64,000 bases of DNA. Source: Sphingomonas sp. Leaf208 (GTDB lineage: Bacteria > Pseudomonadota > Alphaproteobacteria > Sphingomonadales > Sphingomonadaceae). Location of the stretch: assembly GCF_001421415.1 (NCBI RefSeq), contig NZ_LMKH01000012.1, positions 62,001-126,000 of the forward strand. The letters run 5' to 3'. Position numbers and translations under genes: made by a program. The notes under the pieces are model-generated. The model saw nothing but the letters and a program-made list of their open reading frames with translations. It did not search any database and was not told where the DNA came from. This document shows, one piece after another, positions 25,075 through 33,779 of the stretch. Every line of letters starts with the position of its first letter. The stretch's first letter is position 1.

Positions 25075-26446
25075 CGCCCCCACCCTTGCTGGCTCCACCC
25101 GAGCGGCGGGGGCCGCCACTGCGCTTGGCATCGTCGCCGCCGCTCGCCAACTGCCCGGTGATGACCTGCGCGCCGGGCTGGAGATTGCCCGACAGGACTT
25201 CGGTCATCGTGCCGTTGGTGTCACCGGTGGTGATCTGCACGGGCTGCGGCGTGCCGTCCGCGCCCTTGACGTAGATCGTCTGCTGCGCCCCGCGAGCGAC
25301 CGTCGCGGTGCGCTCCGCCCCGCCGCCACGGCGCGGACGGAAGGTCAACGAGCCGGCGATACCGCCGCCTGCATCGCCGGACGCCGCGGTCGGCTTGAAA
25401 CGCAACGCGGCGTTGGGGACGAGCAGGACGTTGCGCTTGTCCGACGTGACGATGTCCGCGGTCGCGGTCATGCCGGGGCGCAGCGTCAGCGACTGATTAC
25501 CCACCGTCAGGTCGGCCGCGTACGAGACGACCTGCCCGGTGGTCGAGGTCGCGGTGGTCGAGGTCGACGAGGTGGCCGAGCTGACCGTCAGGTTCGAACC
25601 GAGATCGACCCGGCTGATCGTCGCGGGGAAGGTCTGGCCGGGGAACGCGTCGACGGTGAAGCTCGCCTTCTGGCCGATCTTGACCTCGCCGACGTCGGCT
25701 TCGTCGATCGCGACCTCGAGCTTCATCTTGGTGAGGTCTTCGGCGATCACGAACAGCGTCGGCGTGTTGAACGACGACGCGACAGTCTGGCCGGGATCGA
25801 TCTGGCGCGCGAGCACTACCCCCGTCACAGGCGAGCGGATGATCGCGCGCGCGCGCTGCGTCTGGTTCTGCGCGAGCAGCGCGCGGCTGGCGACGACGTT
25901 GGCCTCCGCGACCTTCTGTGCCGCGACGGCACGCGCGTAGTCGGCGCGGCCGGTCTGGAGCTCTGTCTTCGACGGCACGCGACCACCCGAGAGGCGCGAG
26001 ACCTCTTCGAGACGGTTCAGCTGTGCGCGCGATTCGGCGACGGTGGCCTGTGCCTGCGCGACTTGCGCCTGGTTCGCCGCAAGCTGGGCGCTGGTCTGGC
26101 GGATCTGGTCGTCGAGCTGTTCGGGATCGATCAGCGCGAGCGGCTGGCCTGCGGTGACGCGGTCGTTGACGTCGACGACGACCTTGGTGACGAGGCCCGA
26201 CAGCTGCGAGCCGACCGTGACCTGCGTGGTCGGGGCAAGCTTGCCGGTTGCCGAGACGCTGACGGTCAGGTTGCCGCGCTGGGCGGCCTGCGTCGAATAT
26301 TGCGTCTGCTCCTTCGCGCCGAAGCACTTGGCGAGCAGCAGGCACAGCAGGACCACGCCGACCGCGATCAAGACCCACTTTACGTAGCGTTTCCAGGGGG
26401 CCTGCGGCTTTACGCCGAGGAAGTCGTCGATCGATGCGTCGGCCAT
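25064..26446 (-). CDS. MacA-like periplasmic adaptor (HlyD/MFP family)
   Basis: Membrane-fusion protein linking the inner-membrane permease to the outer-membrane channel, 460 residues. One N-terminal anchor helix (about residues 20-42, RYVKWVLIAVGVVLLCLLLAK), lipoyl half-motifs GTVSA-like VSVSATGKLAP and SPVTGVVLARQIDPGQTV, and a coiled-coil hairpin (SAQLAANQAQVAQAQATVAE onward). The last 30 residues are Gly-, Ser- and Lys-rich and look disordered. TGATG overlaps the preceding outer-membrane factor gene. Confidence 0.92.
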   Translation of the reverse strand: MADASIDDFLGVKPQAPWKRYVKWVLIAVGVVLLCLLLAKCFGAKEQTQYSTQAAQRGNLTVSVSATGKLAPTTQVTVGSQLSGLVTKVVVDVNDRVTAGQPLALIDPEQLDDQIRQTSAQLAANQAQVAQAQATVAESRAQLNRLEEVSRLSGGRVPSKTELQTGRADYARAVAAQKVAEANVVASRALLAQNQTQRARAIIRSPVTGVVLARQIDPGQTVASSFNTPTLFVIAEDLTKMKLEVAIDEADVGEVKIGQKASFTVDAFPGQTFPATISRVDLGSNLTVSSATSSTSTTATSTTGQVVSYAADLTVGNQSLTLRPGMTATADIVTSDKRNVLLVPNAALRFKPTAASGDAGGGIAGSLTFRPRRGGGAERTATVARGAQQTIYVKGADGTPQPVQITTGDTNGTMTEVLSGNLQPGAQVITGQLASGGDDAKRSGGPRRSGGASKGGGGGQ

Positions 26447-27918
26447 CAGCGTGCCTCTGGATTGGATATGGGCGCTTGCGGGATCACGGTGGAGTCCCAG
26501 CCGCCGCCGAGCGCCGCGTAGAGGGCGATCAACGCGGTCGCGGCATCGGCGCGCGCCTGCGTGGCACCGTTGCGGGCGGACAGGAGCGCGGTTTCCTGCT
26601 GGTTGAGCGTGGTGAAATCGGTGAGGCCGGTGCGGTACTGGCTGCGGCTGAGGATCGCGGAATTGTTCGATGCGTCGAGCGCGATCGCGAACTGTCGCTC
26701 GCGTTCCTGCGCGGTCTGGAGCGCGACGACGGCGTTCTCGACATCCTCCAGCGCGGTGAGGACGGTCGATTTGTAGAGCGCGAGCGCACCGTCGGCGGCG
26801 GCTTCGCTGGTGCGGACCTGGCTGCGCAGACGGCCGCCGTTGAAGATCGCCTGGGTCAGCCCGGCGAAGAGGCTGCCGGTGATCGCGTCGCCGATGTTGC
26901 CGATCGAGGTCGCGTTGGTGTTCAGATTGCCGGTGATCGCGAGCGCGGGATAGAGCTGCGCCTTGGCGACGCCGATCCGCGCGGTGGCGGCGGCGAGCGC
27001 GCGTTCGGCGGAGCGGATGTCGGGGCGCTGGCGGAGCGTATCGGCGGGAATGCCGACGCCGACCGCGGCGGGGCCGGTCGGGATCGCCTCCGCGGGCGCC
27101 ATTAGTGGGCGGAGCGCGCCGGGGGCCTGTCCGGTCAGCACGCCGATCCGCGCGACGGCGGCGGCATATTGCTGGTCGAGGCTCGGGATCGTCGCGGCGG
27201 TCTGCGCACGCTGGGCGCGGGCCTGTTCGGCGTCGACGCTGGAGACGAGCCCGGCCTGGACGCGGAAGCCGGCGATCTCGAGATTGTCGTCCTGGATCGC
27301 GAGCGAGGCGCGGGCGTTGGCGAGCTGCTGCTGGTACGAGCGCGCCAGCACATAGTTGCGCGCGACCTCGCTTTCGACGGAAATGAGCACGGTGGCGTAG
27401 TCGTAGCCGGACGCAGCGTAGTCGGCGCGGCTCGCCTCGACGGTGCGGCGGATCTCGCCGAAGACGCCGACCTGGTAGCTGGCGCTGGCGCCGACCGTGA
27501 AGCTGTTGGCACCGCCGCCGCCGGTATCGATGACGGTGCCGTCGGGCAGCGTGAACGAGCGCCCGCCGCCGCGGACATTCTCGTTGCGTTGATAGCCGGC
27601 CGAGCCGTTGACCGTCGGGAGCAGCGACGCGCGGTTCTGGAGCAGGCTTTCGCGGGCCTGGCGGAGGCGGGCTACCGACTGTGCGATGTCGAGGTTGGCG
27701 GCGGCGGCCTGCTCGACGAGCTGGCCGAGGACGGGGTCGTCGAACTTCTGCCACCAGCGGGTGAGGTCTTCGGGCTTGGTCTCGGGAGTGACCGAGTACG
27801 CGTCGGGGACGCCCAGCTCTGCCGCGGCCTTGGGGTGGTAGTCCGGGCCGACGGTGCAGCCGGCTAGCAGGACGGCCGCGGATACGGGTGCGATGAGGAG
27901 GGCGCGGACGCGGGACAT
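26446..27918 (-). CDS. Outer-membrane efflux lipoprotein (NodT/TolC family)
   Basis: Outer-membrane channel of the same exporter, 490 residues. Lipoprotein signal with lipobox LLAGC (Cys21), then TVGPDYHPK, the standard start of NodT-family factors. Two internal repeats of paired helices and beta strands are visible, with RLRQARESLLQNRASLLPTV and AERALAAATARIGVAKAQLYPALAIT as the equivalent segments. First gene of the four-gene unit channel-adaptor-ATPase-permease; a promoter should lie just above 27918. Confidence 0.93.
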   Translation of the reverse strand: MSRVRALLIAPVSAAVLLAGCTVGPDYHPKAAAELGVPDAYSVTPETKPEDLTRWWQKFDDPVLGQLVEQAAAANLDIAQSVARLRQARESLLQNRASLLPTVNGSAGYQRNENVRGGGRSFTLPDGTVIDTGGGGANSFTVGASASYQVGVFGEIRRTVEASRADYAASGYDYATVLISVESEVARNYVLARSYQQQLANARASLAIQDDNLEIAGFRVQAGLVSSVDAEQARAQRAQTAATIPSLDQQYAAAVARIGVLTGQAPGALRPLMAPAEAIPTGPAAVGVGIPADTLRQRPDIRSAERALAAATARIGVAKAQLYPALAITGNLNTNATSIGNIGDAITGSLFAGLTQAIFNGGRLRSQVRTSEAAADGALALYKSTVLTALEDVENAVVALQTAQERERQFAIALDASNNSAILSRSQYRTGLTDFTTLNQQETALLSARNGATQARADAATALIALYAALGGGWDSTVIPQAPISNPEAR

Positions 27919-28094
27919 GGGCGGCAGGCATGACCAAGCGGCTGGGGCTAGTCCAGCGGTTTTGTGTCGCGAGGTGTCGCAGGTGGGGTGGATTGGAGGG
28001 GTGTGGGGTTCAACTAGCGCCGTCTACGCGAACTTGCTTGGCAGCCATCCCGATGGGACGTGTATGCGCCGTTTAATGCGCGCCACCCCCGCTG

Positions 28095-28153
28095 CTTGTT
28101 CTCCCGCGAAGGCGGAAGCCCAGTCTGGGTCCCCGCCTTCGCGGGGAAACAAG
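28095..28153. repeat. Family B hairpin
   Basis: CTTGTTCTCCCGCGAAGGCG...CCCCGCCTTCGCGGGGAAACAAG with an AGTCTGGG loop. The 27919-28541 gap between the export operon and otsB contains this copy, a family A copy and a variant B copy. I see no gene in the remaining sequence (27919-28094 and 28432-28541), where the divergent promoters must lie. Confidence 0.88.
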
Positions 28154-28209
28154 GTTTGCAGGCCTGAAATGGAGTGAGATGTGCATCCTTTAGCACCTCC
28201 CCGCTCTAG

Positions 28210-28314
28210 CACCTCCCCGGCGGAGGCCGGGCCCAGTTGGAACGTCTGAGATAATTGCGCGCAACGTGCGTCATTATCGGCCCCCAACTGGGCCCCGGCC
28301 TTCGCCGGGGTGGT
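28210..28314. repeat. Family A inverted-repeat element, decayed left arm
   Basis: Left arm CACCTCCCCGGCGGAGGCCG lacks a G/C step found in other copies; right arm CAACTGGGCCCCGGCCTTCG continuing to GGGGTGGT is intact. Located between two family B copies. Confidence 0.85.
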
Positions 28315-28348
28315 AGGATGCGATGGGAAAATCAGGGTCCGCCTCCTT

Positions 28349-28431
28349 CTTGTTCCCCCGCGGAGGCGGGGGCCAGGGTTACGGGCGCTGCGCTGCTTGA
28401 TCCTGGGCTCCCGCGTTCGCGGGAGAACTTG
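28349..28431. repeat. Family B variant with enlarged loop
   Basis: CTTGTTCCCCCGCGGAGGCG and CTCCCGCGTTCGCGGGAGAA arms enclose a longer loop containing GGGCGCTGCGCTGCTTGATC. The same loop type (GCAGCGCTGCTTGATCCTGG) is found at 35638-35717, so this is a distinct subfamily. Confidence 0.85.
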
Positions 28432-28541
28432 AAGGCGCCGTTCCGCAGCCGCAGCCCCCTGCCCAACCCCCAAAAATCGAACCGCACCCGTTCCAATTTT
28501 GCAGTGCAGCGGAACGGAGCGGTAGCGCTAGGGGTTCAGGG

Positions 28542-29321
28542 ATGATGCTAGCCGAACGCCAGCCCGCGACTGATGTCCTCGCGCCGCCTCTTGCCGTGCC
28601 CGACGCCGTGAGCCTTTTCTTCGATTTCGACGGGACGCTCGTCGACCTTGCCGCCACGCCGGATGCGGTCGTGGTGAGCCAGATGCTGCTCGATACGCTC
28701 GATACGCTCGCCGAGCGCTTCCCCGGTCGGGTCGCGATCATCAGCGGGCGGTCGATCGCGCAGCTCGACGCGATGCTCGGGCGGCACGCGCATTTGTTCG
28801 CGGTCGCCGGCAGCCACGGGGCCGAAACGCGCACGCCCGACGACGGTCATGTCGCCGCAGAACGCCCTGCCTCGCTGGAAGCCGCCGCCGACTCGTTCCG
28901 CGACTTCGCCGACGCCAACGGCCTCGTCTACGAAGCCAAGAGCCTTGGCGCCGGGCTGCACTATCGGATGGCCCCCGACTTCGAACCCGCCGCGGTCCGC
29001 CTCGCCGAAGACCTCGCCGTCACGCACGGCCTCACGCTCCAGCGCGGCAAGATGATGGTCGAACTGCGCACGCCCGGCGACAAGGGTGCGGCGCTTCGCA
29101 AACTGATCGTCGCGCCGGCGATGGCGGGGAGCGTGCCGTATTTCTTCGGCGACGACGTCACCGACGAGGACGGGTTCGAGGCCGCGCGCGAGCTTGGCGG
29201 GGCGGGCGTGCTGATCGGCGAGCAACGGCCTACCGCCGCCACCTACCGCCTGAACGACGTTGCCGCACTTCGCGTCTGGATTGCTGCCATATTGGAAACA
29301 CCCAAGTTGGAAACACGATGA
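28542..29321 (+). CDS. otsB: Trehalose-6-phosphate phosphatase
   Basis: HAD-superfamily phosphatase that releases trehalose from trehalose-6-phosphate, 259 residues. Nucleophile motif DFDGT with Asp28 and Asp30, ISGRS (residues 67-71), the cap-domain segment GSHGAE, and the metal-binding motif GDDVTDED (203-210). Two ATGs (28542 and 28545) are equally possible. First gene of otsB-GH15-otsA; an ATGA overlap joins it to the glycosidase. Trehalose made by this pair is a known osmotic and desiccation protectant. Confidence 0.95.
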   Translation: MMLAERQPATDVLAPPLAVPDAVSLFFDFDGTLVDLAATPDAVVVSQMLLDTLDTLAERFPGRVAIISGRSIAQLDAMLGRHAHLFAVAGSHGAETRTPDDGHVAAERPASLEAAADSFRDFADANGLVYEAKSLGAGLHYRMAPDFEPAAVRLAEDLAVTHGLTLQRGKMMVELRTPGDKGAALRKLIVAPAMAGSVPYFFGDDVTDEDGFEAARELGGAGVLIGEQRPTAATYRLNDVAALRVWIAAILETPKLETR

Positions 29322-31114
29322 CCGCACCTACCCAAAAAGCCGACATGAACCTGTGGCCGATCGGCAATTGCCAGGTCTCCGCATTGATCGACAAGACCGG
29401 CACGTTCGTCTGGGGCTGCGTGCCCCGCGTCGACGGCGACCCGGCGTTCTGCGCGCTGCTTGGCGGCGATGCGCCCAAGACCGGGTTCTGGGCGATCGAA
29501 CTGGAGGGCGGTGCGAAAACCACGCAGGCCTATATTCGCAACACGCCGATCCTGGTGACGCGGCATGAGGACGAGGCCGGCAACGCGGTCGAGGTGATCG
29601 ATTTCTGCCCGCGCTTCGTGCGCGAGGGCCGGACCTATCGCCCGACCAGCTTCGTCCGGATCGTCAAGCCGGTCGCGGGCTCGCCGCGCATTCGCGTTAG
29701 GATGCGGGTCGCGACGAACTGGGGGAAGCCGACCGAACACACGCAGGGTTCGAATCACATCCGCTTCCTGATGGACGACCAGACGTTGCGGCTGACCACC
29801 GATGCGCCGGTCGGGCATATCGTCGGCGAGAACTGGTTCCGGCTCGAACGCCAGATGCACCTGTTCCTCGGGCCCGACGAGAGTTTCGCGGGCGTGCTGC
29901 ACGAGGCGGCCGAGGCGATGCTGTCGCGGACCAAGGACGAGTGGCGGCACTGGGTCCGCGGGCTGGCGACGCCGGTCGAGTGGCAGGACGTCGTCATTCG
30001 CGCCGCGATCACGCTGAAGCTGTGCCAGCACGAGGAGACCGGCGCGATCGTCGCCGCGCTCACCACCTCGATCCCCGAGCATGAGGGGTCGGAGCGCAAC
30101 TGGGACTATCGCTACTGCTGGATCCGCGACGCCTATTATACCGTGCAGGCGCTGAACCGCCTGGGTGCGCTCGACGTGCTTGAAGGGTATCTCGAATATC
30201 TGCGCAACATCGTCGATGCGTCGAAGGGCGGCCATGTCCAGCCGCTCTACGGGGTCGGCGGCGAGGCGACGCTGATCGAGCGGATCGAGAGTGACCTGCC
30301 CGGCTATCGCGGGATGGGTCCGGTGCGCGTCGGCAACCAGGCGTACGAGCAGATCCAGCACGACGCGTACGGCCAGATCATCCTGTCGGACGTCCAGGCG
30401 TTCTTCGACAAGCGGCTGTTCCGGATGTCGAGCGAGGAGGACTTCAAGAGCCTCGAACTGGTCGGCGACCGCGCGTGGGAGACCTACGACAAGCCCGACG
30501 CAGGGCTGTGGGAGTTGCGGACCAAGGCGCACGTCCACACCTATTCCGCTGCGATGTGCTGGGCGGCGTGCGACCGGCTGGCGAACGCTGCGGAGGTTCT
30601 CGGGCTCGAGGATCGCCGGACGTTCTGGGAGGAACGCGCGAACACGATCCGCACGACGATCGAGCAATCGGCGTGGCGCGAGGATACGCAGCGTATCTCG
30701 GCGACGTTCGGTGGCGACGATCTCGATGCGAGCCTGATCCAGCTGCTCGACCTGCGCTTCTTCGCGCCCGACGATCCGCGCTTCCAGTCGACGCTCAAGG
30801 CGGTCGAGGAGGGTCTGCGGCGCGGCAGCCACATGCTGCGTTACGCGACCGAGGATGATTTCGGCCTGCCGCACACCGCGTTCAACGTCTGCACCTTCTG
30901 GCTGATCGAGGCGCTGCATGCGACCGGCCGGACCGCCGATGCCCGCGCGCTGTTCTGCGAGATGGTCGCGCGGCGGACACCTGCCGGGCTGCTGTCGGAG
31001 GATATCGACCCGAATACTGGCGAGCTGTGGGGCAATTATCCGCAAACCTATTCGCTGGTGGGGCTGATCAACTGCGCGGTCCTGCTCAGCAAGCCGTGGA
31101 GTGCCGTCCGATGA
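29318..31114 (+). CDS. GH15 family glycosidase (glucoamylase/trehalase type)
   Basis: A 598-residue glycoside hydrolase family 15 protein of the bacterial type: N-terminal beta-sandwich (about 1-220), then the (alpha/alpha)6 barrel beginning near ATPVEWQDVVIRAAITLK. Hallmarks are NWDYRYCWIRDA (261-272), Glu399 in DAGLWELRTKAHVHT as likely catalytic acid, and Glu561 in LLSEDIDPNTGELWGNYPQT as likely base. No signal peptide, so cytoplasmic. Family members hydrolyse alpha-1,4-glucans or, in actinobacteria, trehalose. Being translationally coupled to both trehalose synthesis genes suggests action on trehalose or a related glucoside. Confidence 0.9.
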   Translation: MTAPTQKADMNLWPIGNCQVSALIDKTGTFVWGCVPRVDGDPAFCALLGGDAPKTGFWAIELEGGAKTTQAYIRNTPILVTRHEDEAGNAVEVIDFCPRFVREGRTYRPTSFVRIVKPVAGSPRIRVRMRVATNWGKPTEHTQGSNHIRFLMDDQTLRLTTDAPVGHIVGENWFRLERQMHLFLGPDESFAGVLHEAAEAMLSRTKDEWRHWVRGLATPVEWQDVVIRAAITLKLCQHEETGAIVAALTTSIPEHEGSERNWDYRYCWIRDAYYTVQALNRLGALDVLEGYLEYLRNIVDASKGGHVQPLYGVGGEATLIERIESDLPGYRGMGPVRVGNQAYEQIQHDAYGQIILSDVQAFFDKRLFRMSSEEDFKSLELVGDRAWETYDKPDAGLWELRTKAHVHTYSAAMCWAACDRLANAAEVLGLEDRRTFWEERANTIRTTIEQSAWREDTQRISATFGGDDLDASLIQLLDLRFFAPDDPRFQSTLKAVEEGLRRGSHMLRYATEDDFGLPHTAFNVCTFWLIEALHATGRTADARALFCEMVARRTPAGLLSEDIDPNTGELWGNYPQTYSLVGLINCAVLLSKPWSAVR

Positions 31115-32499
31115 GCCGCCTCGTCGTCATCTCGAACCGCGTCCAGTCGGTCGATGCGCCCTCGGGCAACCAGGGTGGCCTCGCGGTCGCGCTTCTCGCA
31201 GCACTCCGCGAAAAGGGCGGCGTGTGGTTCGGCTGGTCGGGTTCGACCACCGAGACCTTCACCGGGCACATCAATTTCCAGCAGGGCAAGGGCGTCACCA
31301 CCGCGACCATCGACCTCGAAGAGCAGGATTTCGACGAATATTATAATGGCTATGCGAACCGGACCTTGTGGCCGCTGTTCCATTACCGGATCGACCTGAC
31401 CGAGTTCGAGCGGGATTTCTCGAGCGGCTATGCTCGCGTGAACAAGCGGTTCGCGGAGACGGTGCTGCCGTTGATCGAGCCCGAGGATCTGGTGTGGGTC
31501 CACGACTATCACCACGTCCCGCTCGGCCAGGAACTGCGCAAGCTCGGGGTCGAGAACAAGATCGGGTTCTTCCTCCATATCCCGTGGCCGCCGATGGCGA
31601 TGCTGCTGTCGCTGCCAAGCCACCGTGCGCTGGTCGAATCGATGTTCGCGTATGATGTAATCGGCTTCCAGACGCAGGACTGGCTCGACAGCTTCCTGCA
31701 TTACGTGACGAGCCAGCTCGACGGCGTGGTCGGCGAGGATGGCTGGGTGACGGTCGGCGACCGCACGATCAAGGCGATCACGACGCCGATCGGGATCGAG
31801 ACCGCGGACTTCGAGAAGTCGGCGAACAGCGACGCGGCGCGCCATGCCAAGGAGCGGATGTACATGTCCGCGACCGGGCGGAGCCTGATCGTCGGGGTCG
31901 ACCGGCTCGATTACTCGAAGGGGCTCGCCGAGCGGTTCGCTGGGTATGAGCGGTTCCTCGGGTCGCATCCGGATCGGCGCGGGCTGGTCTACATGCTCCA
32001 GATCGCGCCGCCTTCGCGCGAGAAGGTCGATACGTATCAGGAGATCCGCGCGAACCTCGATTCGATGTCGGGGCGGATCAACGGCGAATATTCGGACATC
32101 GACTGGACGCCGATCCGCTACGTCAACCAGGGCTTCCCGCGTGACGTGCTGGCGGGGATCTACCGTGCGGCGCGTGTCGGGCTGGTGACGCCGTTGCGGG
32201 ACGGGATGAACCTGGTCGCGAAGGAATATGTCGCGGCGCAGGATCCTGAGGATCCGGGCGTGCTGGTGCTGTCGCACTTCGCGGGCGCGGCGACGCAGTT
32301 GAAGGACGCGGTGCTGGTCAATCCGTACAGCCCCGAGGAGATGTCGGACGCGATCGACCGGGCGTTGAAGATGCCGCTGGCCGAGCGGAAGGCTCGGTGG
32401 GAGAAGCTGATCGACAACGTCCGCAAGGAGGACGTTATGTGGTGGTGCGAGCTGTTCATCACGGCGCTCGAGGCGGTGCCGGAGCACGTCGAGGTCTGA
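31111..32499 (+). CDS. otsA: Trehalose-6-phosphate synthase
   Basis: GT20 glycosyltransferase joining UDP-glucose (or another NDP-glucose) to glucose-6-phosphate, 462 residues. Key residues fall very near the E. coli OtsA positions: Arg10, Gly22-Gly23 in NQGGLAVAL, Trp42 in GWSG, Asp132 in HDYH, His156, Arg265 and Lys270 in VDRLDYSKGL, and RDGMNLVAKEY in the C-terminal domain. The start ATG 31111 overlaps the GH15 stop. The last 41 bp overlap the end of the oppositely oriented MscS gene. Confidence 0.96.
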   Translation: MSRLVVISNRVQSVDAPSGNQGGLAVALLAALREKGGVWFGWSGSTTETFTGHINFQQGKGVTTATIDLEEQDFDEYYNGYANRTLWPLFHYRIDLTEFERDFSSGYARVNKRFAETVLPLIEPEDLVWVHDYHHVPLGQELRKLGVENKIGFFLHIPWPPMAMLLSLPSHRALVESMFAYDVIGFQTQDWLDSFLHYVTSQLDGVVGEDGWVTVGDRTIKAITTPIGIETADFEKSANSDAARHAKERMYMSATGRSLIVGVDRLDYSKGLAERFAGYERFLGSHPDRRGLVYMLQIAPPSREKVDTYQEIRANLDSMSGRINGEYSDIDWTPIRYVNQGFPRDVLAGIYRAARVGLVTPLRDGMNLVAKEYVAAQDPEDPGVLVLSHFAGAATQLKDAVLVNPYSPEEMSDAIDRALKMPLAERKARWEKLIDNVRKEDVMWWCELFITALEAVPEHVEV

Positions 32500-33667
32500 C
32501 CTTCTTGCCCCCCTCCCTGGAAGGGAGGGGTTGGGGGTGGGTTGGCCAGTTTGTGTCAATGCGCCCTGGACTATGCGGAAGCCGACCCACCCCCTCCAGC
32601 AACCACCGAACAGCGTTTCGTGCTCGACCATGTCGTGCGGATCGGCGAGATGGCATTTCCTCGCGGATGTATTTCAGCAACGCTTCCCGCACGTCACAAC
32701 GCAGATCGAACGCGATCGCGGCGTCCTTGGCGGTCATCAGGCCGCGCAGTTCGATGCAGTCGGTCTTCACGTCGGTCACCTGAAGGTTGTAGAACCGCTT
32801 GTCCCACCGCGGATTGGACGTGACGATCTCGCCCAGTTTCTCACGCAGCCGCGGCACGTCTGCGGACGGATCGAGATACCAGAACACCGACCCCATCAGC
32901 TGGCTCGTCTCGCGCGTCCAGTTCTGGAAGCTCTGTTCGAGGAACTTCGAAACCGGCACGACGAGGCGGCGCTCGTCCCAGATCTTGATGACCACGAACG
33001 TCAGGTTGATCTGCTCGACCCGCCCCCATTCGCCGTCGACGATCAGCACGTCGTCGATCCGGATCGGCTCGGTGAACGCCATCTGCACGCCGGCGATCAG
33101 GTTCTTCAGCGCAGGCTGAGCAGCCGCACCGACGACGAGGCCGGCGATACCTGCCGACGCCATCAGCGTGACGCCGATCGAGCGAATGCCGGGGACGCTC
33201 AGCAGCATCAGGCAGACGCTGACGAAGATGATGAAGAACGTGCCTATCCGCCCGAGGATCGCCGCGCGCGTGCGCTTACGGCGGGCGCGGAGATTGTCCT
33301 CGACCGAGATGTCGGCGCGGATCTCGATGACGTCCTGGAATGCGCGGAGCGCGGCGACCGCGAGCCAGCCGAGCAACCCAGGGACGAGGAAGCCGAGCAA
33401 TTGTTTCCACAGATCCTCGATGTCGTTGTCCATCGGCAGGATTCGCGAGACGAACGCGACGGCGACCGAGACGAACACCGCGCGCAACGGGCGGCGCACG
33501 CGGGCTAGGACGAGGCCGTCGGTCTTGGCAGTCGAGCGGCGCTGGGCGTGGCCGCCGATCCGCATCGTCAGCCAATGCGCGATAAGCGCGACGAGGACGG
33601 CGGCCGAGACGACCGCGACACTCTCCAGCCAGACCCATTCAGAGGGTATGTGGAGCGATCTGAACAT
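32459..33667 (-). CDS. MscS-family mechanosensitive channel with repeat-encoded tail
   Basis: Small-conductance mechanosensitive channel family, about 402 residues from ATG 33667. Helices near residues 10-30, 58-80, 91-110 and 147-172, then the pore-lining helix (VTLMASAGIAGLVVGAAAQP) and the MscS beta-domain (IDDVLIVDGEWGRVEQINL; RRLVVPVSKFLEQSFQNWTR). Homology ends near DVREALLKYIREEMP. The following 65 or so residues (containing THPQPLPSREGGKK) are encoded by a family D repeat and then by the antisense of the otsA 3' end, so the native stop seems lost. Other Met starts (33673, 33793) are possible; a weak TTGGA precedes 33667. Confidence 0.85.
   Translation of the reverse strand: MFRSLHIPSEWVWLESVAVVSAAVLVALIAHWLTMRIGGHAQRRSTAKTDGLVLARVRRPLRAVFVSVAVAFVSRILPMDNDIEDLWKQLLGFLVPGLLGWLAVAALRAFQDVIEIRADISVEDNLRARRKRTRAAILGRIGTFFIIFVSVCLMLLSVPGIRSIGVTLMASAGIAGLVVGAAAQPALKNLIAGVQMAFTEPIRIDDVLIVDGEWGRVEQINLTFVVIKIWDERRLVVPVSKFLEQSFQNWTRETSQLMGSVFWYLDPSADVPRLREKLGEIVTSNPRWDKRFYNLQVTDVKTDCIELRGLMTAKDAAIAFDLRCDVREALLKYIREEMPSRRSARHGRARNAVRWLLEGVGRLPHSPGRIDTNWPTHPQPLPSREGGKKVRPRRAPAPPRAP
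32508..32598. repeat. Family D-like repeat read as coding sequence
   Basis: CCCCCCTCCCTGGAAGGGAGGGG followed by TTGGGGGTGGGTTGG, facing CCGACCCACCCCCTCC. On the minus strand it is in frame with the MscS gene and encodes the Pro-rich tail. Confidence 0.75.
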
Positions 33668-33779
33668 GCGCATCCAAGCGCAACGGTGCGCGGCGACAGA
33701 TGTTCCGCTGCAGTGCAGCATAATCGCGCGATACATGGCAGCTTTTTTCCTGCCACACTTCGTGCGTAAGTCCGCGCCC

